DNA of 64,000 nucleotides, taken from Lomentospora prolificans (Eukaryota > Ascomycota > Sordariomycetes > Microascales > Microascaceae). Below are positions 12,587 to 24,612 of the stretch, one piece after another (within the stretch, counting starts at the first letter, position 1; each line of letters starts with the position of its first letter). The notes under the pieces were generated by a model. The model worked only from the letters and a program-made list of their open reading frames with translations. It did no database searches and was not told where the DNA came from. The stretch spans positions 4,898,001 through 4,962,000 of the forward strand of contig JARFXM010000003.1 of the NCBI GenBank assembly GCA_029532625.1, read 5' to 3'. Made by a program: the position numbers and the translations under genes.

Positions 12587-15152
12587 ATGGTGGACATCAC
12601 CGTCGGTCAGATGGCGGGTGTCATCGCCTTCATCTTCGTCATAGGTAAGTCAGAGCGCCAAAGTACATCGTGACGCGGCTTCGACGCGGAACACTAACGC
12701 ACGAGTACAGTTCAACTCATTTCCCCATTGGTTTTGGGAATCCTCCTCGCGGGCTATCTTCGAGACACTGAGACTGCCGCTACTTGGTATCGTTTCTTAG
12801 GATTACCGCGAGCAACAAGTGAAAGTTTGACCGCTAACTTTTGACTTCACTGTAACAGGAGCACAGTGAACCGAAGATTAGCAACGACATTATGGCCGAC
12901 TCTTCTTCGCCATGACGGAACGGGTGGAGCACGCAACCTACGCTTCATCATCAAAATACTCTCCGCATCCTTTCCCATTGTAGCTCTTCTGATTGCCGTT
13001 GCTGGTATCGTGACGCCGCTCGGACTAGGGGAGGAGCTCACCTCGTTGCGACCAACTTCGGCCCGGTTTGAGTATTTCAAAGATAACAGCCCGTATGGCT
13101 TAGCTACCGCTGAAAGAGGCAAGACTCGGCTCAGCCGAGTATGTTCGCAAGGGGTCGGCTTCATGTCCGGACCGGCACCATGCCCCTTCACTGGCGACGT
13201 TGTCACTGCCACTCGTGATAACGGCTCGATAACCTATAGCTTCCCTGATGAAGGCATGAATCCATTCATTGCTGATATTTCCCGGGAGATTTTCTCGAGT
13301 GGAACCAAAGGGAAGCGCACCACTATTTCTAATTATTTCGATATTGAATGGCGCCAGTTCTCCTCCACAATCAGGAAGAACGTCAATAACGACCAGCCGA
13401 TTGATTCTGGGCTGTATCGTCAACTTGACTCGTTCATTCTTGAGAACAAGTACAAGGTCCTGGAAGGCCTCGTGGTTGATGCCAAGATTGGCGGCATAGG
13501 ATTCCGCAACCACACGCTCCCTGTGGGATTTAGCCGAGGTGCGCGCTGGCAGGAAGATCTACTCTTTATCGAGCCAGAGGCTGCTTGCGTCAACACAAAC
13601 TTGACTTTTGAGTTTACCATCGATCGTAATGCATCCAGTTCTAGTCCAATCGCTGATCTTCGGCTTGTCGACCGTGGCGGCTTTGTCAATCTCAACACAA
13701 CCAACCCTGAGTACGATCACGATCACGCGCAGAGTAACCCCGATCTTGTTGCCCGAGCTTACAAGGCTGCTTTCCTGAATAACGCCCAGACTATGCTTGT
13801 CTTCAACGTCACAAACCAAAACGATGAGGAGAAAGGCCTGAAGGCTTTCGCGTATCTCAACTCGGAGATTGGAAAGGGATTTGAGATCCCCGTCGACAGC
13901 CTCGATAACTATCTAAGCTTGGGAATTTCGTCTGAGTTTGGGAGATACTTAGAGCTCAGTGACGTGAATTCAACTTTCTCCGATGTACCCGACTACCCGA
14001 ACCCCTACGGCATAGAACCTTCTGATTTCCGGTCCATCACGACAATCTGCTCAGGTTCCGGAAACTCCGATCCTGCCACAATCGACAATATTTACACTGG
14101 TTGCGGTCTCATGCGGGGTGCTCCGATTCGGAGAGATGGTGGCTCGCAGAGCCTGCTGGAGCACGGATCCAAGTGGTATAGCCCGATGCATGCATGCGCT
14201 GCCTCGGTTCGAGCCACCATCAAGACGGTCTCATTCCTGTATAACGGGACAGAAAATAACAACATTGCGAGTCTTCAGGTCACCAACATTGAGCCGAAGG
14301 AGTACGACAATGAAGAGGACATGCCACTCTGGGGATTTGAGGAGTCGGGTTTGAACGTCACCGGCATCCGTCCCCTATGGGGTTTGATTAGCCCCGAGTA
14401 TGCCTCGCATGAAAAGGTGTCCAGCATTCGGCAGCCTCATTTCCGTCTTCCGGGCTATCAAGGCCTCACAGCGCCCAGCTTGACGGCGGAAACGTCACAG
14501 AACATCCCTGGGAGCGACTTCCCTTTTATGTCCATGAACAGGGTGTTTGACATGACCGACGCTGATTGGCCGTTTGACTTGCTTGGACTAGCCAGCATGT
14601 CCATCTTTACTAGATGGCAGGAGCTTTCACCGAACCCAGACGCAGCGGCGCAGATCCTGGCCCTCATGTGGACCGATCTCGCGGCGTCAGCCGTAGTCGG
14701 CACGAAGGGGGGTTCTGGGCTCGTTCAACAGCGGAAACGATGACGAGGTGACGGAAATTTTTGTAAGGCCCATTGGACACCGGGTCACCTACAACTATGT
14801 CTACGGAATCCCCGCCTTCATCCTAATCCCCTTCCTCGCCACTTTCGGCTTCTTCATGGTCGTCTCGTTCTGCATCGGCAAGGTGAGCTTGGCGAAGCTC
14901 AAGAAACGGCTAAACCAGGTCTCGGCGGGCAGGATCTACACCACCTTCATCTACCCCGAGATGAGTAACCTGCTCATGCCCAGCAAAGATTGGCTCGTTT
15001 CCAATGGTGGAAAGAGCGTGACTGTGGGCGTTAGCGCCAGCGGGGCCGGCCGCCCCGTGCCGACGGCATACCCCCCTCAGCAGATACCGTTGGTGCAGCC
15101 TGGGATTCCGTTGAGTCCGTATGGTGAGCAGAAGCGACCATTTTTCGAGTAA
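12587..15152 (+). CDS. Large uncharacterised fungal membrane protein, frame interrupted near residue 660
   Basis: Exons 12587-12644, 12711-12786 and 12859 onward splice cleanly. The frame then runs to a stop at 14741-14743 (672 residues). The coding sequence visibly continues in another frame to 15152. Dropping one G from the G6 run at 14707-14712 would make the reading continuous for roughly 800 residues, and no GT-AG intron bridges the point. Membrane segments lie at about residues 8-36, 70-98 and, after the shift, in the Y-G-I-P-A-F-I-L-I-P-F-L block at 14800-14875. Between them sits a ~560-residue, probably extracytoplasmic region with several N-x-S/T sites. The R-G-A-R-W-Q-E-D-L-L-F-I-E-P-E block resembles a widespread uncharacterised fungal family; no function is known to me. 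The shift may be a real mutation or a homopolymer sequencing error. Confidence 0.72.
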
Positions 15153-17214
15153 AGCTGCCCATTTTTCTTTCGTTTTGTCTTTTAAAACTGGATCCAATCC
15201 CTTTCTGTGATTGGACATGGAGGTCCATTTCTTTCTGCTTTTGGAAGAGGCCCGGTGTCTGGGTATATTAATGCACAGCCTTTTGCGCTTGTCTGCAATC
15301 AGTACATAGTATCATATAAACCCAACGCGTGAGCTCAACAATTGCTGTTGCTACTTGATGCCAAGTGAAATTACGCGTGGATGTGTGTTGGTGGATTTTT
15401 CTTTTCTTTTTCGATCCCTGACAGAACAGTTGATAATAGACCTGCTGAACAAGCTAAGCGCCCAAGCCATCTGCCAAGACCACCCGTCCAGAAAACAACA
15501 AACACGTATGCATGAGCGAGCTGCCATGTGATTAGTTCATCTCGCCCCCACCTGGCGGCCTAAGCAGTACAATGTCGACCCTCGCTAATCGAGCTGATGG
15601 AATTGGGTGGATAAAAATAAGTTATGCCGGGGGTGGATGAGGCTGTTTCACGATCCTCGACTGCATTCCTTGGTGACGCGACTTTGCACGACAGGGCTTG
15701 CAAGCTTTAAGTTGAAGGCAATAGGATCAATTGCGCCTAAAAAATTTACTAAAGAAGGCATTTTACCAGAGTAAGTGATTTGTAGGATGGTGCGAAGAAC
15801 TTTTTCCTTTTAACTGGTGTCTAGCTAAAGTCATGGCATCCTCATTATTGTCACAATGACACAGGGCTCAGTGCTCAGTGCTCTCCAAAACCTGGCTATC
15901 ATCCCAGTATCGGAAGACGGGGGGTTCACTATCGCGAGAGGTTGTAGCATGATGAAAATGCGAAAACACATCGGTCGGCGGTAGACCGAAGAAAATTTCA
16001 TGGCTTATTCATAGAAGCAAATATTAATCCTCCGTCATCTCCCGCTTCCAGGCGCGCAAAGAGAAGCAAACATCGTTGGTCGGGTAACCGCAGCTCTCTT
16101 TACTACGAAGGAAACGGTTACTCAACCTTGATACGAACTGTGCTCGGCTCGGCCTCTAATATCTTGAGCCTAGTGTTTTGTAACAAGGGTGACCTGTCCA
16201 ACCATGAGAGGTGAGGTCATCCATGGATACTTCGCACTATTGTTCTTGAAACCGAAAGCTAGGGTCAGGTGATGACTGATTGGTTTTCTTTCTGTCTCTA
16301 CCTTGGACATAGCGTGAAGGCCATCTCTTCTTATTAAATCATTGCTTGGGGCTGGTGCGACGTGTCACGAGGCTATTAGGTCAAATTTTAAGCGCCCATC
16401 GCCCGGAGGAGTCGGTGATAGTCGAACCCGGTTCTCAGTCCGGGTTCTGCATGGTTTCTGGGGAAACTAGCCTCATCTTATTTTTATCCAAAACTTGCAA
16501 AATTCAAAACGGCACCTGCAGATTACTAGCTTCGTTTCGTGTATAGTATGATAAGTTGATATGCCCTGGGCTGGAAGACAAGGGCCTATTACTCGAAAAA
16601 GGACAAAGGAAGAAGCTAAAGCTGCAGCTTTGTTTGACATCAGGACACGAGGATGCCGCTGCTTACGCGAATAGGGAGCGTTGACGCCGCAAGATTTTAC
16701 TGAAGGGTGCTAGCCTCCTCGGGTAAACAGACGTTATCGCAAGGTGCCAAGTCAGTGGGCGGCTAATCGCTGGCCGGCCTGCCCCACAATAAGCGGCCAT
16801 CTGCGGCCGGTCAGTTTGGGTGTGAGTGACGGATTGATCTGGTTGGACCCCAAATCGGTTCCGACACTCTGGGTCAATGCGCCTCCGAACCCAGACCGCC
16901 CCCTTGCAACATGACACAATGGTTTACTACCTATCATCACTGTGGTGGGATTGCTTCCTCGAGAACACTCGTATCCAGTCATTCTGTCAACAATCAGCCA
17001 CGGAATTGTTCGTCGCCTTGCCCTCTCCTGATGTCGAGAACCTCATAAAGTCGACTGGGTCGCATCCGTTATTTCCCTCCTCTTTTTCTTCTGTTCACTG
17101 CAACTGCAACTCAAAAAATAGACACCGCTTCGAGTTGATCTCGGGCATAGAACTTTTTTTCGTTTTATTTCTTTCATTTATTTATTTATTTATTTGTCTT
17201 CAATATCTTCCAAA
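15153..17214. other. Intergenic
   Basis: No supported gene. The 3' flank of the membrane protein gene is followed by AT-rich sequence around 15,720-16,050. A CT-rich leader and an (ATTT)n microsatellite sit immediately before the small secreted protein gene. Confidence 0.6.
17174..17195. repeat. (ATTT)n microsatellite in a 5' leader
   Basis: About five consecutive ATTT units end some 20 bases before the ATG at 17215, so they are probably transcribed as 5' UTR. Confidence 0.85.
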
Positions 17215-17573
17215 ATGCACGTTACCTCTGTTATTGCTACCCTTCTTACTCTGGGGCTGGCCTCTGCCCGCCCTACTCCAGCAACATACCTAGACGCGGT
17301 AAAAGGAAACGTAGAGCCGGCTGCACCTGGCCCGGTCGACTCACTGTGCCAGCAAATCGACGCTGCCCTTGCCGAGGCTCAGGCTATGGCTCTCCCGCCA
17401 GGTACGGTGATAGCACAAAAGGTATGCTTCAACCTTGGCTCGCCTGCTCACAACCACTGCTGACTTTGTTCGCGTTTTCTCTTTAGCTCGGGACAATCCT
17501 TGACCGGATGACTCTGGGAGCCAAAGACGTTGCGGCGGCATGCAAGAGTTTGGACGTTTATCTCGCTCCATGA
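17215..17573 (+). CDS. Small secreted protein, 97 residues, unknown function
   Basis: Exons 17215-17421 and 17487-17573 are separated by a 65-nt intron (GTATGC...TTTAG). The N-terminal ~18 residues are a clear signal peptide (hydrophobic core V-I-A-T-L-L-T-L-G-L, cleavage after A-S-A). The mature part is about 79 residues, with two cysteines (S-L-C-Q-Q and A-A-C-K-S) that could form one disulfide, and helical A/L-rich stretches. The start context CAAAATG is good for a fungus. I do not recognise a family. Size and secretion match the broad class of small secreted or effector-like proteins, but nothing in the sequence shows a host-directed role. Confidence 0.62.
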
Positions 17574-17956
17574 CTGCATCTTCGAAGTTGCGTGGGGATG
17601 AGGGGATTTTTTAGGGCTGGTCACCTAAGGTTTTTTGACATCGTTTCGACTGATGATGGGGATGATGATATGATGAAACGCGAATTCTGAAGCTTTCTCC
17701 AGCTGGAAATTCTTGATTTATGGCCCACGGTCACGGATGATGTGAGCTTGTTGCACAGTTGATGGTCTTGCTTGGAAAGATTCATCGGTTTCTCAATTTG
17801 TCTAGCGCATTTGTCAGGTAATGATATAGGATATACCAAGAAACAGAACAAGGTACACTGTTAGTTGAAAGGTACACGGGAAGTCATACTCCCAATCTGG
17901 TTTGTAGAATCACGGTGCTCATTTTAATTCCTCGTAGACGAGCCTTGGCCAATTCC
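17574..17956. other. Intergenic between convergent genes
   Basis: 383 bases between the stops of the small secreted protein gene and the MDR gene; 3' flanks only, nothing else seen. Confidence 0.7.
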
Positions 17957-19107
17957 CTAATCACGAATCTTGATGGCCACCTTGGAAAAGTGCTTTGTCG
18001 CATCCAACCTCTGATATGCCTTCTTTGCATCCTTTAAATCATACACAACATCATCAAGGGCAGGTACAATTTTCTTTTCGTCAACAAACTTGACCAAATC
18101 CTTCAGTTGCGTCCTCGATCCAGCCAGAACCCCGCGAACGACACACGGGTACATCAAGGCAATAAGGAGAGGCACAGGCTGGCCACTCCCGCGAAGTCCC
18201 GCGAGAACCACGATCCCATCGGTCTTTGCGGCCGGTACAGCCTGAGCCAACGTGGCATCGCCGCCGATATCGACGATGAAATCGAAACCCGCACCGTTGG
18301 GCGTCAGGTCCTTGGCCTCCTTGCCCCAGCCAGCTGGATTGGTACGGTAGTTAACGATATGTTTCGCGCCTAGCTCCTTCAATCGCGCAGCCTTGTCGTC
18401 CGACGAAGTTGTGGCGACCACGTTCGCGCCCGCGGCAACAGCAAACTGGAGGGCAGCGACGCTTACGCCGCCAGTTCCCTGAGTGAGTACCCAATCACCG
18501 GCCTTCACTTGCTTTCCCTTGAATCCGAATAGGGAGTTCCAGGCTGTGAGGCCGCTGCAGGTCAACGTGGAGGCTTCAATAAATCCTATCGACTGCGGAC
18601 CATGAACCAGGGCCGTTTCGTGGAACACTCCATGCGTCTGAAGGGTGCCGTTTTGGCGCTGGCCGAGGCCGTCACTGACGGCTGAAAAGTCGGGAAAGGC
18701 GTCGTCGCCGCCTTTCTGTACCGTGGTAGGGCTCAGGAGGGTTACGACGTGGTCCCCAGGCTTGAACTCGGCAACGGCGGCCCCAGTTGCCTTGACGATG
18801 CCGGCGCCGTCGGAGCCAGGAACACAGTTTTCCGAGATGAGACCAACTTGCTCACGCTGGAAAACAAAAAGAAAAAAGAAAAAGGAATCACTATCTGTGA
18901 GCTCCTCTTATATCTGACATGGGATGAAAGCGAAAGATGACTTACGTTCCTGGCGATGACGAGCTCTCGGTAGTTCAGACTAGCTCCGTAGAGCTCGACC
19001 AAAACATCGTGATCGCCGAGATTCTCTGGTACTGGCACGTTTTCCTCGTAGTTCAGGGACGCCTCGAATCCATTCTGATTCGCCATTACCCATCTGCTTG
19101 CCATCAT
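17957..19107 (-). CDS. Zinc-independent MDR oxidoreductase (quinone reductase / alcohol dehydrogenase-like)
   Basis: Two exons, 18946-19107 and 17957-18856 on the complement, give 353 residues. The intron 18857-18945 runs GTAAGT to CCAG. The N-terminal GroES-like domain has G-A-S-L-N-Y-R-E where zinc ADHs carry the catalytic Cys, so this enzyme should be zinc-free. The Rossmann dinucleotide site is G-T-G-G-V-S-V-A-A-L near residue 185, followed by A-T-T-S-S-D-D-K, which suggests NADP(H). Length is normal for the medium-chain dehydrogenase/reductase family, which reduces quinones, enals or ketones with NAD(P)H; the substrate cannot be named. Met codons at 19107, 19104 and 19086 are alternatives; the earliest keeps the first beta strand. 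It is divergent from the SDR gene at 20430. Confidence 0.85.
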
Positions 19108-20429
19108 GAACGATATTCGTTAGCAGAGACGTAGCAGCGTACGTCTGGTGAAAAGGGCTCGATTGCATGGTGAAGATCATACGAGACTCATTTGGTGCGT
19201 ACCAACGTTCTAGGGTTGCTCAAACTTTTTGGATTAATAATTGCTCGCTAATTTTCTGTCACGAAGATTCCATCAAGCAGTCGACGATGGTGGGGCTACT
19301 AGTATTCGGTGGCGCGTGTTAGAGCAGAGCCTGGCGAATCATACAAATTTCTGAAGCAATGTGAAGATCTAGAACCTGGGCTGGTTGTCCTTGGCAGTGG
19401 GTATTAGAGTTATTAGCCTGAGCGGACTTTGAACTTGCTCCTATTCTTGTATTAGTGGGAAATGCAATCGTCCATACCCCGTCCCAAAAGAGACGTTTGC
19501 ATTATCGTGATGTTTGTAGCTACGCCCACCTCTCTTCTCACGCCGCCTTATCCTCACCTTCCGCTTCCGTGAGGCGTATAAAAGTTGATTTCTACCATTG
19601 ATGCACTGGTGCGTACGCTAATCGACGAGCTTTCAGGATATTTACAACTGCCTGACCTCTCTTGATGCTACTCGCGGCGAAGGCCTCACTGGGACAGCGA
19701 TTGCCTGAAATATCACACAAACCATGCTGCGGATGGCCTTCGGCTGGTGTTCGAGAAGCACCCTGATTAGTAGCCCTGTAACGCTGATTCTGGCCGTGAG
19801 GAAGATTTGGCAGTGCGAGATGAGAAAACCTAATTTTGACGCTAGGAGGACAGTTTGGCCTAATACCGCGCGAGGTTTGGGGTATCGGTCGCACGATAAG
19901 CGCCGCTAGTTATGTTGTTGACCATCAGAAACAGCCCCAAGGCTGCTGGGCATCCTAACGGACAGTGTCAAAGCATGGTCAATCCTTAACATTTTCTAAG
20001 GAGGTTAAATGAGCGATGCGGCGACCCTCAGCTACTATCGCCGCTTGTCGGCTCCGGGATCGCGCAATTCCCGAAACCGATCGCGAAGCGAGCCTGGCCG
20101 TGGTCACGGTTATTGGATTGACGGCACAAGCAGCTCGACGGAGATGGCCAATTGTGGATTTGTCAGGCGCATGGATGGATTGATAGCTGGCTAGCGGCTT
20201 CAAAGCACACCATAAATAGATGGAACGACGCCATGAATTCGTCCAGAGAGAGTGAATCAGCATCAATTATATCGCGCAAGAATGACTTATATAGCTGGAG
20301 ATATCCAACCGGAAAATTATTGAATTGTGTAGTCTTCTTTGACCGGTTCTAGATCTTGCGACGCCGTCTATTTTAACGCCCGTATTTAGATCTTCTCGAG
20401 TCTCTCGGACCAACTTCAATACCGCGGCC
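19108..20429. other. Divergent intergenic region between MDR and SDR genes
   Basis: 1.3 kb separates two oppositely oriented oxidoreductase starts, so both promoters lie here. No supported coding sequence. Not close enough to claim one shared promoter. Confidence 0.6.
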
Positions 20430-21412
20430 ATGGTTATTAAGTCAGCCGAGAAGTTGGTCGGCAAGAAAATTGCAGTCATAGGTGGCACATCAGGGTATGT
20501 TTGGCAATTGAGCCAGTCCGTATTATTCTGCGGACACTCCTCCACTGACACAATTGATACCAGCATTGGTTTCGGTGCCGCTCAGGCTTTCCTGGACGCC
20601 GGGGCATCCGTCGTTGTAATCTCGTCATCGGAAGACCGCGTCAAAGGCGCCGTCAGCAGACTCAATCACGCAAACGTCCAAGGGAAAGCCGGCGATGTGC
20701 GTGATGAGCAGGCCTTCACTGCGCTGCTCCTCTCGCTCGCCCCGCTTGATCACATAGTGTTTTCCGGCGTCGACAAGATTATCCGGGGTTCGCTTGCCGA
20801 CGCTGACCTTGACGAGGCAAAGTATTTGTTTGGCGTCAAGTTCTGGGGCAGTATTGTCACCGGAAAAGGTACGCATTCTTTTTCTTTCCCGCAACAGGAG
20901 ATATGGACCTGCAAAGGGCCATGTTATTGGACGCCTCGCTAACAGACTTACAGCGATTGCAAAGCACGACATTTTGAAGCCGGGCGGCTCACTTACTCTG
21001 ACGTCAGGAACTGCAGCACTCCGCCCTGGAAAGGGCGCGGCCATTGGCGGTGCGCTTAATGGTGGCGTCCTCGCCCTCACTAAAGGTCTGGCTAGCGAGC
21101 TGAGTGATAAGCGTATCCGTGTGAACACGGTAGTACCAGGGCTTGTCAAGACCGAGCTGTGGGATAAGCTTGGCAAGAGTAAGGAGGAACAAGACGCTTT
21201 GTTCGACAAGGGCAAGACCTCCCTGCCGGTGGGATTTACTGCAACCCCCGAGGATATTAGTGAGGCGTATCTGTACACGGCGAAGGCGGACTATGCCACT
21301 GGCACACTGATAATTATTGGTAAGTGAATCCAATATGCCTAGAACTGTTATGGTATTAGAATAGAATGATATCCTGACGGCTTCACGTGCAGACGGCGGC
21401 GGCCAACTTTAG
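20430..21412 (+). CDS. SDR-fold oxidoreductase lacking the canonical YxxxK motif
   Basis: Four exons (20430-20494, 20564-20868, 20954-21319, 21393-21412) encode 251 residues. The nucleotide-binding motif G-G-T-S-G-I-G-F-G is assembled across the first intron, which supports that junction. Downstream hallmarks are an S-S-S-E-D-R block after beta-2 (NADP-type), V-F-S-G-V in place of N-N-A-G, T-L-T-S-G with the catalytic-type Ser, and R-V-N-T-V-V-P-G. Where classical SDRs have Y-x-x-x-K before the A-L-T-K-G-L-A helix, this protein reads I-G-G-A-L, so both the catalytic Tyr and Lys are absent. A group of fungal SDR-like proteins shares this divergence. The protein may bind NADP(H) without classical catalysis, or use other residues. 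The short last exon (D-G-G-G-Q-L) matches the usual SDR C-terminus. Confidence 0.85.
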
Positions 21413-23703
21413 GCTGGTCGTATTTGGGATATTCATCTCTGAACGGAAGCCAGCGGGACCTTGTTTACTCCTCTTCGCGCCACTATTTAGTGGGTTTGTT
21501 GTTACATAAGTGTGTTTCGTCTAGCCTCCAGGTCTATAAGGATATCTTGTATTTCTCTCCAAACAGAAGTATCAAATGTCCTGCTTCAACTGCAATCTCA
21601 GCCTGTGTTGTAGTTGCCTTGTGAGAATGATTTGCCGGAAATAATTTAGGCATTGAGCGCCTCTCGAGTTTCCCCGGCAGCGCCTACGAAAAAGCAGACA
21701 AGCGCGGTTCCGACCAAGAGCCACATGACGTAAAACTGGATGAAACATCGACTCGATGACGCGACTCCTCTCCTGTTCCCACACATTCTTGTCAATGTAG
21801 CGATGATGAGAGAACAAATGTGACTGCGATCAAAAGAACATACAAGAAGGTCCGATAGACAGAACTCTTCATGTTATATATGGCATGGGGCCTGTCGTAC
21901 ATGCTAACGTGTTTGGATAAAATTGGGTCCGATTGCTCTTCCGTGTTCCGGCTATTCATCTATTAATATCCACGTCGCATTCTCGACTAGAAAGTTCATT
22001 TCGTTCTCATGGGAATTTTTCAGTAACTATTATAACCGCTTGGTTTGAATCCCAGTATTCCAGCCATTGCACGGAGATGCGATTTTCCGGACATAACCTC
22101 ACAGGACACACACTGATGATTGGATTCGTTCAACAGTTTTAAAACGCTCAACCGTGTAATAGGCTGGTTAACTGGATCGATATGGAGTTCTTCAAATATC
22201 TCAGGTTTAGGTGGGTGTTTTAGTTTGTCAAGCCTGGGCTGCAGGATGAGTCTGGGTCAGTAATCTGATTCTTTCTCATGTGGCTCGATCCGTGTTCGAA
22301 CCTGAGTTTGCTGGAACGAGGTCACGCTTAATGAGGTAGCCGAGCCTAGTGAGAGGGAGAGGGCTCTGGTTTAAAGGGCCTATATGCATTTACGTGAATT
22401 AAAATTAGCCGCCTTTTTTGTTTGATCCAGCGGCCCGGGTGAGTGGGCTAAGATCGGATTGGTGAATACTGGCCCTAACTAGGCTTGTCCAGGGAAGGTT
22501 GCCGCCCGGCAGTGTAGCTTCACCAAGATTGATGCGGGGCGGTGGCGGCGTCGTTATGGACTGGACACAATACGCAACCTCCATCCTGAAGACGAGAAGT
22601 TCGGGATTACTATTTCATCGGCGGTATCTTTCTTCTACTGCTATTCGTATTTGAGTTTCGTTGATGGAATTTCGCCACCACGCGCGCCTTCGGTCTAGCT
22701 GGCAGCGTGAGATGGAGGACACTCATTTTGCCAAACACCCATGTAGTCGCACCTTCTGGATAGCGGCTAGGTAGGATTTAATGCAGGATCGACCGTGACA
22801 TTGGGCAGGCAATGGCGGGAGCGTGACTAAGCAGCCCTACGCGGATTCATATTAATACTTTGTAATTTCGCTCCATTAGCACTTCTAGTACTTCGTATTA
22901 ACAGGAGTTTAATACTCGCCGGAGGGCGCGAAATCTCAACTCTTGTGTTGGCAGTCGCAGCCGTCAAGCCCACCAATCAAAGCCCGTGCTTCATCCTAGA
23001 GGAGCTGACATGCATTCTGGCCACGCAAGCCGATGCCATCGCCTTTTGATGGGCGCATCTAATGCCGGTAAAAAAGCTGAGGAACGGCGGTAACGATCCG
23101 CATTCGTGCTTGTCTTTGTCTACCGGCTTTGGGCAGAAGCACTCGTGGAAGCTGAAACCCGAGATTCGCAGGAGGCAAATGCTAGCGTTCGAAGGATTTG
23201 GTCGTCAGGCGTTGAGAGCCTGAGCCAGAAGATCGCACTATATTTCAGCCAATGAAACCGTCCATCTCAACCACCCCAGTACAAGGAACCCCTGACACCT
23301 TGCATTGCTTCAGCCCGGGTACCGTGGCATGGTTGGTGTGGTGGGTGCGCCCGCCAATCATTGCGAGACTGGGTTCCTGCACGGCGGCCGCCACTCGGTC
23401 ATCTCACGACCAAACAGGCCCGGAGACGGGTACAATGGCGTCGGTGGTCAAACCTCATAGATTGAGGTACCGGGGAACCGCGCTGCTTGGTTTTCGCTTG
23501 GCACGGCTCAAGCACAAACGATTTCCCTGGTATTTTATTTCGCTTCGCCCGAGCATTTTTCTCTGCTTACCAGGGCATATTCACTCAGAGGGATTTTTTT
23601 TTCCCCTTTCCTCTCTTTTTCCTTCGCTCGTGGAATGCGATCCGACGCTGGCGTGCAGATTTAAGAGCAACCAGTACGATCCACGGGATCGTTGAGTTTA
23701 AGA
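21413..23703. other. Intergenic (2.3 kb)
   Basis: No supported gene. AT-rich 3' flank to about 22,150, then mixed composition. The region directly before 23704 is the promoter and leader of the chitin-binding protein gene and contains a T/C-rich stretch at 23,590-23,630. Confidence 0.55.
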
Positions 23704-24612
23704 ATGCGCCTTATCACCTTTGGGAGCGTGCTGCTGTCTGCAACCGCCACAGTGAGCGCGGGCCTGTACGTGCAGGGACACCCCTTTCACTTTCTCCCAG
23801 TGAAGATTTTCAACGTGAAGAGTACCCTTGTTAACAAATGACTGCATGCCACCAGTCTCGAGAGGCCCGACTTCATCAACCACTATCAATTCCGGCGCCA
23901 GGTCGCCGTAAGCCAGGACGGAAATTGCGGCGACATCGACGGCGTAGCGACGACATGCCTCGGAAGCGTCCAAGGCGATTGCTGCAGCCGCCTAGGATAT
24001 TGCGGCGGTAACAGTTCCTACTGCGGCGACGGCTGCCAATCCGACTACGGAACCTGCGGCGACGCCAATATCTCGACCGACGGTTCGTGCGGCGGCTCCA
24101 AGGGCTTGACGTGTATCGGCTTTGCTTTGGGGAGCTGCTGCAGCGAGAAGGGGTTTTGCGGCGCGACCGAGGATTATTGCGGCACCGGGTGCCAGCAGAA
24201 TTTTGGCGAGTGCAGCACTGCCGGCGCGGCGGGACCCAAGGCGACGGCCACCAGTAGCGGCTCGGACTCTAAGGCGAACTCTACGTCGCCGACGGATATC
24301 GATAGCGCTAAGGAGACCCAAAACAATAGTGGCGGCGACGCTGCTCCTGCTCTTAGCGAAGACAAGGATGACAATGACAATAATGCGCTCAAGGTTGGAC
24401 TAGGCATCGGCATCCCCGTTGGCTTGCTCGCGATCGGAGGGCTCTGCGCTTTCATCTTCTTCCGGAGGAGAAAACAGGCGCCACAGGAGATTGAAGAGAA
24501 GGCTGTTGAGACACCGGTACAGCACGAGCTCGCTGCCAGCGAGAAGCCTGTCGAATTGGTCGGATCCCAGCAAGAAATAGTCGAGTTGCCCGCTGTAACG
24601 TATCAGAGATGA
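23704..24612 (+). CDS. Membrane-anchored protein with two hevein-type chitin-binding domains
   Basis: Exons 23704-23765 and 23856-24612 give about 272 residues. The 90-nt intron (GTACGT...CCAG) removes an in-frame stop. Residues 1-19 are a signal peptide. Two cysteine-rich chitin-binding type 1 domains follow at about 45-88 and 100-140, each with the hevein pattern C-C-S-x-x-G-x-C-G and Y-C-G-x-G-C-Q. A Ser/Thr/Ala-rich stalk then leads to a single membrane helix (L-L-A-I-G-G-L-C-A-F-I-F-F) with R-R-R-K on its inner side, and a ~40-residue Glu-rich tail. Hevein domains bind chitin or GlcNAc oligomers, so the ectodomain should contact the fungus's own wall or foreign chitin. No catalytic domain is present, which suggests an adhesin, wall sensor or receptor-like role; this is inference. 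The first exon junction is the least certain. Confidence 0.82.

Noticed and set aside
24106..24403. Alternative frames and antisense frames with Ala/Gly/Arg-rich products over the chitin-binding gene
   Set aside because: They are by-products of the biased codons for the Cys/Gly-rich domains; only the frame with hevein cysteine spacing is meaningful.
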